Positions 25,601-37,326 of a stretch of DNA of 60,000 bases are shown here, one piece after another. The stretch covers positions 126,001 through 186,000 of the forward strand of contig NMRA01000313.1 in the NCBI GenBank assembly GCA_002633005.1, given 5' to 3'. Under the pieces are notes generated by a model that was not told the origin of the DNA, ran no database searches, and worked only from the letters and a program-made list of their open reading frames with translations. This DNA is from Phoronis australis. Taxonomy: Eukaryota; Phoronida; Phoronidae. Both the position numbers and the translations under genes were made by a program. Positions within the stretch are counted from its first letter, which is position 1. Each line of letters begins with the position of its first letter.

Positions 25601-27720
25601 AAAATCTCGACCTACTTTCGTTTACAATATATTTCTTTTTTGTTTTTGACTAAGGAACACGTGACCATTTTCTTTCCACGTTACAATATTTGTTATACTT
25701 TACACCATATGCCCTACGTTAAAACTGGGTCAGTGTGTTCGGATTTTCGTCTGTTAAATCTAGACAGTGGAAACCGTAAAGGTAAAAAAAAGTATAACAT
25801 TTATTTGTAATAATTAAGCTCGCAATTCTACCGTTACTTAGTTTGGTGCTGCTTAAGAAAAAAAAAACAAAAACAACAATAAAACCAGTCGTTCACTTTG
25901 GCTTGCACCATGACAGCTAAATCGGTTGTGGCTGGTTAAAAATGAGGATCACGTCAAGCCTCAGGAATGGGCAGCAATTAACATTTTGGCGATCAATTGG
26001 CAGAGAACCACGGCATCAGAATTGTCTGGAATTGCAGACCCCGTTGGTACCGAAACCTCACTCTGTCAGACCCTCAATCATGCCCTCTTATCACCTAAAA
26101 CGTCGACACAGACGTGTGATTAACAAGTCCCGATCACCGATTTACACGCTTTAGGCTATTCTTAGTTCTCTGTTTACAAACAAGTGACGGCGCCACTCGC
26201 CGATTGACTAGTGAACTGACCACACTGGCAACAATAGGGATTTAGTGACTGTTCAATTGATCACCAATTTGTCTGGCTTCGCTCTGGAGTTTTCAGTGTC
26301 ATTGCGTTCATTCCAGCACAGCTGACCTCGTCCACCTGTGAGAGCGAGTAATTAATTTGTCATACGTCCCATTATGTACATAACAACGAAGTGGGCGCTT
26401 AAATAAAGATGTTCGCACGATGTCAAATATCTTCTCAGGATCACGGCGATGCACTTGTGTAGACGGTAAAAAATGCTTCAAAATGTCACATAATTCACTA
26501 ATATGTTTTGTGACCTTTCATAGAATTTTGGACTAAATATTTTCTCCACACTGCCCTAGATTATACCTAAAACACGGAATTCTCGAGCGAGAACAGTGTC
26601 GTGCTCTTCGTAGTTGACCGACCAAAACTATATTTCGCAGGTGCTCCATTTCAGGTAAAGTTTACGCAACAAACGAAAAATAAAGAATTATTGTACGGGG
26701 GGATTTCCAAAAAAACACCACGCGACTCATTTTAGGAAACAATAATTGTTTTTAAATCGCTTTTTGTTCCCGAAAAAGGTCATCGCACTTGCTTTTGTTT
26801 TCACGTTGACAGACACGTTCTGATATCTCAGGATGACATACTTTAACACGTTGCTGAGTAAATACCGGATGATTGCCGTGTAAGCAGTACGTACAGTTTG
26901 TTCATTTTATGCTAAATGTTCAGAGCCTCATGTGAAAGATTGCTCTCACTAGCCGTGAGTGCGCTGCTTTGGAACAATGTAACTTTTAATCTTTATAACT
27001 TACCGGTACTACAAACTGTTAACAGTGATGAACAATGCAGAACCAATAAGCTGTAATGTGTATAGTCCCATAGTTACCGTAAAAGAGCCCAGGAATTTGT
27101 ATTGCCAAAAGCATTCTTTATCAGGGGTATAAAATTAAAGTAAGAAACGCCTAACTTAAACTGCAACAAGAAGATCCGCGGGGAAAATACAGGAGGAAAC
27201 AATATTACCTCCGACAAGGGGATCATCGCCGCAAACTTAGTTATAGTTTCGTCCATTTCCAAGAGTAATGATGAGGCCTATGGTCAAGTTTTCCTTTAGG
27301 GTCTGGCTTGGGAAAAGTTCAATTCATTATGACGGTCATGCATTGAAGGGGTACTTTTGAAAGAGTGCACTTCCGGGGTCGTAGCACACCGATTAATGGG
27401 AGACTTCAAAATACCTCAGTTGTTGAAAACGGGTACCCAAGTTTCTAGTGGTTGACCTGGGAGCAGGCAAATGTAAAATTTCCCCATCGTACGTCAAAAT
27501 TCAACAACCGAACACCATTCGTATATAAGCCAAGATTGGCAAAAATTCGACTCAGTAGCGCACTTTGCTGTTCGTCTAGAGGATAAAGAGTTTTCGCGAA
27601 TCACTTCAGCCTACATGAAACCTCACCGATGTATAACCAATTCAAGTCCTGACTAGGTTAGCTTTATCAATGAAAAATCACATAGGAATTCAATCGATTT
27701 TCCTAGATACATAAACAAGT
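22625..27720. other. No gene recognised
   Basis: A+T-rich DNA with many ORFs of 60-90 codons. None has a recognisable motif or good splice context. Confidence 0.4.
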
Positions 27721-27748
27721 AAAATAAAATAAAATAAAATAAAATAAA
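27721..27748. repeat. (AAAAT)n microsatellite
   Basis: Five and a half perfect AAAAT units. Confidence 0.95.
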
Positions 27749-29290
27749 CCTTCATATGTTAGTTCATCAGATGACAACACAATGCGGTTTTTAAAGTTGT
27801 ATTTTGGCCAATGTTTAGCTCAAAAGATGAAAATCAAATTAAGCCTTTACCTCTGTGAATTCGGTCTCTTAATGTTCCTCATCCTTACCGCGACAGGATT
27901 CCATTTTCGTCGCCTCCGAGCAATTAAGAACATCGAAACATCTTTCAGGGACTCAAGAAAACGCTTCATCATGTCTTGGCGTCGATCACTAATTTCAGAG
28001 TTGTAAAAATGTCACAGGCCTGTGATTTGGTAATGGAAATCGAATCCTACGCCGGAAAGTTACGAGACCACCCCTGAAACCGGAGGTGAAACCCTTCTAA
28101 CAGGGGGTTCCTTAATAAGAAAGACAACATACCCCACTTTGAAAGGCTACATGATTTAAAATAACTGGAAATGCCACAATTGATTTCATCACCTTGGTTA
28201 CCTTCCTTACCCGTAGGTCTTACGCGTCAGACGGTAAAGAAATGAGAGGCAACTGATTCCAATGGTGAGGCCCCCATCCGAGTCCCGGCGCTGAGTGGAC
28301 CTTAAGAAAAAAGTTTATCATGAATAATCTGACTGGGAAGCCATGGATGCCATCAGCGGACCCCCTGCAAGAATGAGCTGGTTTTCATATCAAGTGTGGC
28401 ATATATAAAACGAGAAAAGCGGGATCGACAGATGGGACTCCATTATTCTTTGCCAGAGAAAGGTCCCTGGAGAAGTGACAGATTTGTATTCCCTGCAAAC
28501 GTCATCTGAATCAATTTGCTGCGGAAAATCTGTGTTCAAATTTTCGCGGATTTTTATTCGTAGAAGTATCTGTGTAGTGAGGGCATTTTCAGCTGAGTGA
28601 GCGCGAACGAACACCATAGGCTACCCGCATGACTGCAATTTAAAAAATGGGGAGCCTCTCATAACGATGTCCAGCACCAGCGGTTGACAATTTTTCTCTT
28701 AAAACTTCTCAATCTTCTCAGTTTTCTTCTACTGCACCTGTAGCCTTGGTATAAAGCTGTATACTAAATATACTGCTTTGCGCCGACGTGGGTAAAAAAC
28801 TGGTAACATAAAATCTTATGATAAAACTAGTGCCATTAAAAACTACAGTCTTCCTTGAGTAAATTAAATTATTTAATGGTGTAGGAAAAAATGGTGTTCT
28901 ACCGTTATTCTTCTGCTAAAGTTGTGGAGCGATCTTTAGCGACCGCCGTTCGGCGCCATGAAATATTTCGTCACATATTGCCCAGTTTCTTTTTTCGCCG
29001 ATTTTTCAGTCAACTGTTCTTCTTCCACGAGGTTGTGTAGATGTCACAACAAATTATCGAAACTGGTTTCATTTAGCTACAAGTTTTTAGAATTTTGATA
29101 CTGAAAAACCGAATTTGAGAAGAATTTTTTCTGCTGCCAAGATCTCCCGAGAGATGTAGCAAAAATTTAGGAAATGGCGCGTGCGCGTGTCACGAGTGTA
29201 TTGTTTCAAAACGACGACGTAACTTTTCTTTGTGAGAAAAAGCGGATGATTACGCAAGGAAATGACGTTTGTTGAATTGTTTTTCACTTA
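27749..29290. other. No gene recognised
   Basis: Short ORFs only. A B-box-like word (ATCCGAGTCCCGG, near 28275) lacks a matching A box. Confidence 0.4.
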
Positions 29291-29757
29291 AACGGTAGTA
29301 ACGGGCAACTAAGGTCATGAGTGTCGCGGGTTGACTCCCAGCGGCATGCCGTCCCGGCGGTCTTTAGCTCTACATGTTGCAGGTTCCAGGGCGAGGTGAC
29401 GAGCAGAACTACCCTGGCTGTGTGCAATTTCGGTGTCTACGGAAGAAAAACAGTGGTACCTAGCTGTATTTTGACGATAGTCTTGGCTGGCCGGGCTACG
29501 GTGCACCTGCAGCCCCCCCCCCCNCCCCCCCCCCCCCGGCCCCGCACTCGCCAGTTCAGAGGCCTACGTGCGACCACTTATATGCCGGTGCCTGCCACGA
29601 AAGATTCGCTTAGTCAAATTGGTGAGGGGAACATACCCTCCCCGGTAGCCCTGTGTCCCGAAAGAGGGAAGCATAGGACTTTAATGGCGCGGCCGGCCCG
29701 TGCCCGGTCCTACCCGCGGCCCTACGCTTCTCACTATGCCCAGCCATGACGGCTGAC
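29291..29757. other. G+C-rich patch with a poly-C run
   Basis: Visibly richer in G and C than the flanks, with words such as GCGCGGCCGGCCCG. The C-run at 29513-29537 holds an N at 29524. A 142-codon ORF runs through the C-run, but its proline stretch comes from that run and I see no domain. This may be a CpG-rich regulatory patch or a problematic assembly join. Confidence 0.4.
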
Positions 29758-30127
29758 ACAGTAGTACGTAAGAGACCAGTCGGACTTTAATGGGAAGCCA
29801 AAATGAAACTCAACCGGGTCTTCCGTGATACGTCGACCTGTCGTGCTCAGATCTAAAAAGCAACTTGGCGTGTGTCTTCACTTCCACCATTGACTGCAGT
29901 GTGTGATGCTACAGCGACATCTTGTGCTCGAGTGCAAAATGTCATCCTACGAATAGGCTTCATTTATTCCAACACCAAGCAAAACATTCTTAGTTGTGAC
30001 TCATTTTTATGAATTAAATATCAAAAATAAATTGTAATTATATTAAAAAGCAAATATTACGCCAAAATGTAATATTTTTAGTGAATTTTCTTTATATACG
30101 TAAAATTGAGATTGTTGATCAGGTGGT

Positions 30128-30199
30128 GGCCAGTTGGTCTAGGGGCATGATTCTCGCTTAGGGTGCGAGAGGTCCCGGGTTCGACTCCCGGACTGGCCC
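30128..30199 (+). tRNA. tRNA-Pro (anticodon AGG)
   Basis: 72-nt cloverleaf. The acceptor stem is GGCCAGT paired with ACTGGCC, with discriminator C. The A-box region is TGGTCTAGGGG. The anticodon arm is CTCGC-TTAGGGT-GCGAG and the T arm CCGGG-TTCGACT-CCCGG. A T-run follows immediately (GAATTTTTTT), as expected for RNA polymerase III. The body matches animal tRNA-Pro(AGG) closely. No intron, and 3' CCA is not encoded. It is the first member of a same-strand Pro cluster. Confidence 0.97.
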
Positions 30200-32525
30200 G
30201 AATTTTTTTAATTTTTATAAGTATTTTGGCAAAAATAATTATATAATGTAATTGTATTTTAATTGGTAAAAACATTATGGATAGTAAAATAAAATATAAA
30301 ATGTGTAGATATCGAGTCCATTTTAACCAGGTCTACAAATTGCAGGGCTAAATTACCTACTGACAGCGACATGGGCGGAGGGCGATTCCATGATCACGCC
30401 ACATCAGTTGCGACACTTGTGCAGACCAGCAAACAACGAACTTGAACCAGCGGTAAAAATAAGGGATTTGAGTTGACAGAGGAAGTGGGGCAAGATCGAT
30501 GATCTGTATGTGTACTGTAAAGTGAACACTCGAAAATCGTACTAACGGCTTGTCTTCGTTAACAATGGTCAAATTTTTAAAGGTAATTTTTCAAACACTG
30601 ATTTTTTTATTTGACCGTGAAACTATATATTTTCAATATGCTTGCTGAGATCAAAGGCGTATTGCGTATATAGAAATTTTGCCTCTGCCTTTCGCGATTG
30701 TCTCGCAAAGTGACGTAATTTCTGTAGAGGTGAAATTTTTACTTTCGAAAAGGATTGCTTAAAATTCCGTGCAAAATTTGGAATTCTATTTTTTTAACAA
30801 CTTAGTTCTCGCGGGGTAAAAGTCTTTTGCTTCTAATAGAGAATAAGAATTTGAAGGTTTCATGATGAAAAAAGAAATTCTGAGGACGTTGCCGTGAGGC
30901 GCCGGTGAGAAAATACGAAAATTCTAGTGAAAGAGTCAGTGCACGTGTAATTGAAAACTGTGATTGGTTTTGTACACACGATTATTCGTATGATTGCAAA
31001 TTGTGAAAATACGTGGTTTCATGGATTGAAAACATAGATGGAATATACGAGAAAAAAATGAGTCACAGGCCGTGCAAACCGGCTGCGCGTTCCACAAACG
31101 TAAGATAGTCGCTGGACACTAAATTTTGTGCCTTTGAAATGGTCTAACCGTGAATTTTCTCCGTGCCCCGTGTATTTGGGTGCGTGGATTGTGTTTTGTG
31201 AGTCCGTTCCCGTGTTTGTGAGTCAGTGGACGGTGTTTGAAGGTCCGTGAGTCGTGTTACATGCGTCCGTGCCCGTATTTATGAGTCCGTTGACCGTGTA
31301 GTTTAGGTACCTTGATAATTCAACGTTTCAACGTCGCCGTCCTATTACTTCGGAAATACGACGGTCATTGGCTAGTCGATTGAAGATCTCGGGGCTTACT
31401 TGGAAACAATTGCTTTTCACTCCTCTGGGTTTACGTGATCTTGCGTGATTTCGCATTTTTCGCCAGAAACATGGCTCTAGTGAACGCAACTGGGGTTTCA
31501 AGGTTATCGCGAACGTAGTTCACTGGGGGCCCTTAGTTCAGGCGGGATATTAGCGGATCACGAGGAAAGTTGATGTAAACGTATGTGCGACACATCAAAG
31601 ACAGTCGACTCAATAAGACACAGTTAAACACAATCTAAAGAAGGCAAAACTGACCTGCGTTTATTCATTTTCAAGATATTTCTGACAAAGAATAAGTATA
31701 CGATTATATCATGAGTGGCCGGTTCGAATATCGAGCATCACGTGTTTGCCAAATCACTACCACCGGCATCGTGTGGCAGTAGTGTAAACTGACTGACGAA
31801 TGACTTCTGTCCTCGGGTTCTGTCCGTCAACTCTGGGGCCTCAACTAGACCGAAGTTGTTTGTAATTAATATCGTTTATTATAACACAGTGAAATCATTG
31901 TTTTCAATGATATATGACGCAAAAGCAGACATATATACACATCATATATACTTAGAGAACGCAGTTTTTAGTCGCAAATTGACTTTTTGCGGCGTATTAT
32001 TAATTCGTCGGGCACAATCTAGGGCAATAACGGACTGTCAGTTTTTTGTAAGACCAAAGGTCACTTCTCATCTTAGTGTGCACCAATTTACTGGAGTTAC
32101 ATCTCTACATGTCGGAGCGTGCTCTATTGACATATAATAGAACTACAACGATTTCTGAATCAATGCAACCCCTTTTCAATGCCTCAGTAGAGAAAGGAAT
32201 TGGGGGCAGGGCATCTTTGTTATAATTGCCTAATTACACCTCTTGTACATAATACATTTAACTTGCTAATGGTACAGCATAACAATTCGGTTGCATTCTT
32301 TTATCATCGAGGACGAGGGGGTCGCTTGCTCACATCTTCGGGACTGAATAAAAATTATTTCGAAAACGCGTCGGGGGATTGACCAATCACGACACGACAC
32401 TTCCCCATTATAATGCACATGTACAATGATAAACGAAAGTGGAGACAAAAAAGGTTTCAGGAATCATCGCTGGTTAGACCTGAATTAGAAGAGAGAGTTT
32501 GCAAAGAAATCGCCACAGTCAGCTT
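30200..32525. other. No gene recognised; one degenerate tandem stretch
   Basis: At about 31140-31310, words of the form GTGAGTCCGT(G/T)CCCGTGTTTGTGAG recur several times with variation, a loose tandem repeat. Otherwise nothing is recognised. Confidence 0.45.
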
Positions 32526-32601
32526 GGATCGTTGACTGATCTAGTGGTATGATTCTTGCTGAGGGTACAGGGAGTCCAGCGTTCAATTCCCGGAGAGGAC
32601 C
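32526..32601 (+). pseudogene. Decayed tRNA-Pro copy
   Basis: It retains ATCTAGTGGTATGATTCT of the 5' half, an AGGGT anticodon-loop remnant, TTCAATTCCCGG of the T arm and a trailing T-run. A 4-base insertion precedes the A box. The anticodon stem (CTTGC/GTACAG) and acceptor stem no longer pair. It derives from the same tRNA-Pro family as its neighbours. Confidence 0.85.
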
Positions 32602-32865
32602 TCAATTTTTAAGGTTTGAGGGTTTGGATGTGCAGTGCTTGGGGATTTTCGCTTCAACATCTGAAAGCAATTACTCACTGTCGCACAACTTGAAACCAGT
32701 ATGACTGAAAATGTTGAGAAATGAAAAAATGAAAGCGAAACAACGTAATTTACGAGTAAGAAAGCCAAAACGCCAAGTTGTGTCGATGGTTTGTGGCTGC
32801 CAGTTAGGCTTTTCGAGAAATGAGGTCGAGAGTCCGAAACTGACTGGAATGAGCCCTCCCCCCAG

Positions 32866-33127
32866 CTAACTAAACTGTGGGATGCAAACTACAACTTCAC
32901 AGGTTACAAGTAAAGTTTGGTAGCAGCCCTTCGTTAATGCAAACTTTGGCGTTGAAAACACGAACTTTTTGCTTGAAAGGTTAATACCGAGTCGCTTAGT
33001 GTCGAAACAATCTCCTTTCTTCAGGTGTGCAGCTGACCGTGAGGCATAAACAAACAACACCGAGAGACATAAACAAACAAATTAAAACAGCTATATTTCG
33101 AGACTGCATGTCTCATCATCTGATGAG
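32866..33127 (-). repeat. Dispersed repeat, copy A (minus)
   Basis: Reverse complement closely matches 33677-33900: GAGACATG(C/T)AGTCTCGAAAT, TTTTAATTTGTTTGTTT, TCTCGGTGTT, then CTGCACACCTGA and GGAGATTGTTTCGACAC in the same order. Each copy contains a GAGAC/GTCTC hairpin followed by GAAA. Confidence 0.85.
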
Positions 33128-33532
33128 GACGAAGACATGCGAATTGGTAAACAACACATCTAGCCACTGGTCGTAATCTTTTACGACTGGGGTTGTTTTT
33201 CATCATGACAAGGTGTGAACAGCGGTGCATTGGACAGGCGGTGTGTCCCATCTCACGACGAAATAGTAGACAATACTATCATTCACTCGGTTGAAAATGA
33301 CACATTTGGGCTACAGATTTTGTATTCCTAATTGATCAGTCAGGAAAAACCTGTACTGAATGAGTAGCTCGCATGTGTGTACCACACTGGCTCTGTTTCG
33401 TTAGGCTATTGGGCTTCCCTACTTTGTCTACATTCACTACATGCCGGTTTGAATGTCCCTTTCCTGCTGCCACGTGAATTTCACTGTTTATTTCGCTTCG
33501 TATATGTTCATTCCACTTATCGCCTGATGATG

Positions 33533-33676
33533 CAGTGGGGAATTTAGAGGGGGTGTCAAGAGGGCCATGTCCACTCTAAAATTGTCCCAGATTCCATTTC
33601 GAAGTTCGGGCAAAAAATCCTATCTAATACTCTGCCCTGGGCCCTCCTAACTAAAAATCCTGAATCTGCCCCAGTG
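33533..33676. mobile_element. MITE-like element of the GGGGCAGATTCAGG class
   Basis: The left end CAGTGGGGAATTTAGAGG is an imperfect inverted match to the right end CCTGAATCTGCCCCAGTG. The AGGGCC words near both ends also pair. Related in wording to 786-913. Confidence 0.6.
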
Positions 33677-33900
33677 ACGAGACATGTAGTCTCGAAATAT
33701 AGGTAGTGTTTTAATTTGTTTGTTTGTTTGTTATCTCGGTGTTTTGCTGCATAACGGCTGCACACCTGACGAAAGGAGATTGTTTCGACACTACGAGCGA
33801 CTGTGTATCAAGCATTCAAACAAATAGTTTAGTCGTGTTTTCAACGAACTTTGTGTTTACAAGTAAAAAGTACAAGGTATTCTTCACAAAACCTCAGCCA
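33677..33900 (+). repeat. Dispersed repeat, copy B (plus)
   Basis: Inverted partner of 32866-33127. It is bounded on the left by a MITE-like element (33533-33676) and ends just before the tRNA-Pro(TGG) gene. Confidence 0.85.
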
Positions 33901-33924
33901 AGTTGTGTATCTGCCAATACAAGA

Positions 33925-33996
33925 GGCTTGTTGGTCTAGTGGTATGATTCTCGCTTTGGGTGCGAGAGGTCCTGGGTTCAAATCCCGGACAAGCCC
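33925..33996 (+). tRNA. tRNA-Pro (anticodon TGG)
   Basis: 72-nt cloverleaf. The acceptor stem is GGCTTGT paired with ACAAGCC. The anticodon arm is CTCGC-TTTGGGT-GCGAG, giving TGG. The T loop is TTCAAAT. A T-run (GTATTTTT) follows. Apart from the anticodon it is nearly identical to the AGG genes of the cluster. It sits just after a dispersed repeat copy (33677-33900). Confidence 0.97.
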
Positions 33997-34160
33997 GTAT
34001 TTTTAAAAGCTAGAAGGGAGGCGACTATGTGATATATGATATCAAGGCGAATTACTTTGTTTCCAATATAAACTTTTTATGAATTTGAATACTGCTTTAT
34101 GCGAAAATATCAAGCTAATATGTGTTATTACTTTTCTGCGTATATTGCGGCCTATTGTCG

Positions 34161-34216
34161 CCGATTCCAATACGGGCCGGGGACAAACACTAGACAGCGG
34201 CCCGTATCGGAATCGC
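34161..34216. repeat. Hairpin with 16-bp arms
   Basis: GATTCCAATACGGGCC (34163-34178) and GGCCCGTATCGGAATC (34199-34214) pair at 15 of 16 positions around a 20-base loop. CGCCGATTCCAATAC recurs at about 34548. Confidence 0.8.
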
Positions 34217-34952
34217 GCAACGTTCAAACATTCGGCTTCAAAAAGACATGAATACAAAGTTCATAACATCAACATTTGTGTATCATGCAAACTACACTTT
34301 ATAAAAAACGTTGTGAGATTGGCTGATAACAGTTCGGACGAAGAGTTTTGTTTGCTTTGACTGTTTAGGCGACCCGGCCAGTCATAAACCATACGGGCTC
34401 GTATTAGACTGTGGGCTAATTAATTGAATAAAAAGTTTGAAAAGTAATAATTTTGATCAATTTGAATATTAATTGACATGAAATGAACTATTAATATTTT
34501 TCCTTGATTTTCCACGTATTTTGAACTAAATTATACGGCCAGTCATCGCCGATTCCAATACTATGGAGACACGGTGAAGGCCAAATTCGTTGTGTCGATG
34601 ACGTCATAGACTTCGATTGGTGCGAGCATCACAATTTTTTTCGCTAAATAGTTCGTGATGGGGCTTCTGTGTTGTAAAAGGCCTACTTGATTACGACTGA
34701 GGTAGGCTGTGACATCGCATGTTGATGTGTTTCATCAATGCATGTATTTTAGAAATAAATAGTCATTTTGGCACCGACATAATATGACTTTAATTGGTCT
34801 GGGCATTTGCCGTACGGGAGCAACTAATAAATTTTGGGTTGTAATAAAATAAAAATATATTTTACTACCATGTGTGAATAATGCACATTTGAATGAAAAA
34901 AATCTCGATTGCTATGTATTCATGTTAAGCACATCGTGTACCAATCTATCGG

Positions 34953-34978
34953 TTGCTCATTGTTGGTCTAATGGTCGG
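34953..34978 (+). pseudogene. Possible 5' fragment of a tRNA-Pro
   Basis: GCTCATTGTTGGTCTAATGG resembles the first 20 bases of the Pro tRNAs nearby with a 2-base insertion. Nothing recognisable follows. Support is its position and orientation inside the cluster. Confidence 0.35.
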
Positions 34979-35508
34979 GTCCTCTGGCGAATCTAGAATG
35001 TCGCAATGCTGGAGTGGCAACTAGAATTTGCGAAGGAGCAGTTGGCTATAAACGGTATGCCGGCACTGTTTGGTTGGGTCCGGAGAGACCCCTTGCCTTC
35101 ACCCCTAAACCCGTTTGAGTTGATCAAGAAGTGCCGTAAGTCCAAATTAAGTTAACTTGCTCCGCCTTTCTGAAGCAACGATTGGATACAATGTTTCCAC
35201 AATGTGTTTGTTTTTCGTATTTTGTTGCTCTCCAGCACTTGGGTGGAAAATAGTTCAGAAATATTTTAAGGTTGCTGACATGACATTGTATAGAGGTGTT
35301 TTGCCTTGCTTTTGAATCTGGTTTCCATGCGTTAGCACGTTTCTCGAGCATCTCACAAACTTAGAACAATTTTCCACATTTTATGGATTTTTCTCCATTA
35401 GGTGGTAAACTTTTCCACACAGGAAGTGATGAGCTGGAAATGCACAAACAAAATGAAAATTTGTAAATGTTAGAAAAGATGCAGCTTACCTTTGTACCAC
35501 CGGATTAT

Positions 35509-35572
35509 GTGAAGTGGTCTGTTGGCTAAAAGATATGTGATTCTCACTTAGTGTGAGACAGGACCTGGGTTT
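35509..35572 (+). pseudogene. Truncated tRNA-Pro copy
   Basis: It keeps a TGGTCT block, GTGATTCTCACTTAGTGTGAG (anticodon arm, loop mutated so the triplet reads AGT) and GGACCTGGGTTT, then breaks off inside the T arm at a T-run. The D region carries an insertion. It cannot fold as a tRNA. Confidence 0.75.
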
Positions 35573-36207
35573 ATTTTTGCAAGGCTATGAGCCTGTGTTT
35601 TGTTGTCCACTCACTTAGAAATATAATTGTCTTGTCAACACAAAATGTTGGTGAGTGCAATTATTTTTATTCGTTCGCTAGAAAATCCGGTAGCTTTGTT
35701 AAAGAGAATCTGCCAATCATAGAAGACCGAAAAACAAAACGAATAAGCTGCTCTATCCGTTTTTACGGTTACAGATCGGTTAGTGAAAATTAGTTTCTCA
35801 TCCATTTCTAAAGAATACTATCAACCGGTAATATAACAGCCGCCACGCAAAAAGGCACTTATCAAAAGCAATCCTTTGCCAAATTTTCCACCTTACTTTT
35901 CGAAATTAGCATTTGAGTTACGAAAACGAAGTCGCATAACACATTTGAAGTAAACATTTTCTGTTCCTTATTCTGTTGTTATACACATTTATTTGGCGAA
36001 TCACATACAAAGGTAACTAAAATACTGGCACATGAAATAAGACGAGGTTGACGAAGGAAAGTCTAATGACTTTTTTACACTATATTGTCCTCACCTTTGG
36101 TTGTAGTATTTTGACTGTCACTGAGGAAGTGAAAGGTAAAACCCTTTTCTAGAGTTTCTGAAATGATAAGGAAAGTGATGGAAAATAATTTATAGCTACA
36201 TAGGTGT

Positions 36208-36279
36208 GGCTTGGTGGTCTAGTGGTATGATTCTCGCTTAGGGTGCGAGAGGTCCCGGGTTCAATTCCCGGTCAAGCCC
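36208..36279 (+). tRNA. tRNA-Pro (anticodon AGG)
   Basis: 72-nt cloverleaf. The acceptor stem is GGCTTGG paired with TCAAGCC (last pair G-T wobble). The anticodon arm is CTCGC-TTAGGGT-GCGAG and the T arm CCGGG-TTCAATT-CCCGG. A pol III T-run follows (TTATTTTTT). It is the last member of the cluster, about 36 bp before a MITE. Confidence 0.97.
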
Positions 36280-36315
36280 TTATTTTTTAAGGTACAAGGA
36301 TCAAGTGTGTGTTAA

Positions 36316-37322
36316 AGGAGAAGGCAATCTTAGTAAAAATACTGGTCTTTGATTATCACAGACGTATTTTTATAATAATTAGTCGCGCCTTGACGTTTAG
36401 GGGGTTAAGAATTTCCCGCCGTTTTGTTGGCATATACACTGTAGTCTTACTGTGCGCTATCGAGTCAGGCATTGTGTTGAGTACAGTCGTCGTTTGCGTT
36501 TGCTTACGAGTCAGTTAACATGTTGCACGGTTGCTACGTACCGTGATGTGCTCGTTATCGTCACACGTGCACTTTGGGTATACCATTACATCGCATTCCG
36601 AAAGATGACACACTCCGCCGTAGGCCTACTCTGCTCGTTCGTGTGAAGAACACAACGTTACCTGTCCACGCAACGGAGAATTACCGAGTGCCAGATGTGT
36701 GGCGAGGGAGTCACACGACGGGATGTAAGCGGTTTGGGTGCTCAAGTCACCATCCAGTGAGAACAACATAGACATTCCATTAAGGCCGACATAACAGTGC
36801 ACAACGTGCATTTGGACGAAGACGTCTCACCACGTCTGTCCTCGGTCTCTGCCTCGTACCTCTCAACAGCTGTCGGTACTTATTTTACCTCACTAATTTC
36901 AGGCTCAAACATATATCCACCCACTGACTGTTCGCGAAATAAATCCTCGACATCACGTCACTGTGATATGGGTCGCCGACTCCAGCCATTTTTAGGCTAC
37001 TTCAAAGTGAACAATCCCTAATTAATCCAACGTAATTGAATTCTCTAACAATATAGCTTGTCGTAGAATACTCGTCGATGGCGAGTGGTGACGACAAAGT
37101 TAGGAAACCAGGACGAAAACAACAGTAGAACAGATCCTCAAAGTAAACTCAAACGCAGAAACAAAATGGCGGGGAATTTTTAACATCTTAAACGTCACTT
37201 CCGGAGTAGGGCACGTCTAATTTATAAAATTGCGGGAAGCCGTAATTAATTGAATCATATGTTTGGAATAATCAATGAACCGTATTTTTACTAAAAATGA
37301 CATGAAAAGGTTGCCTTCTCCT
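36316..37322. mobile_element. Nonautonomous DNA transposon flanked by TTAA (Kolobok-like)
   Basis: TTAA at 36312-36315 and 37323-37326 flanks inverted ends AGGAGAAGGCAA. Imperfect complementarity continues for about 120-170 bp inward, including AGTAAAAATAC and the CCCGCC(G/A)TTTTGTT blocks near 36416 and 37153. TTAA targets are typical of Kolobok and piggyBac. The AGGAGAAGG end resembles Kolobok-type ends, which is inference. ORFs inside are short and overlapping; no transposase seen. Confidence 0.8.
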
Positions 37323-37326
37323 TTAA

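Noticed and set aside
28262-28300. tRNA or SINE B-box near 28275
   Set aside because: ATCCGAGTCCCGG resembles a B box, but there is no matching A box at the right distance and no cloverleaf.
29321-29749. 142-codon ORF across the G+C-rich patch
   Set aside because: It runs through a poly-C run with an N, its proline run is an artefact of that, and no domain is visible.
33104-33142. CTGATGAGGACGAA as a hammerhead ribozyme on the plus strand
   Set aside because: CTGATGA is present, but GAAA is not, and stem II has almost no pairing.
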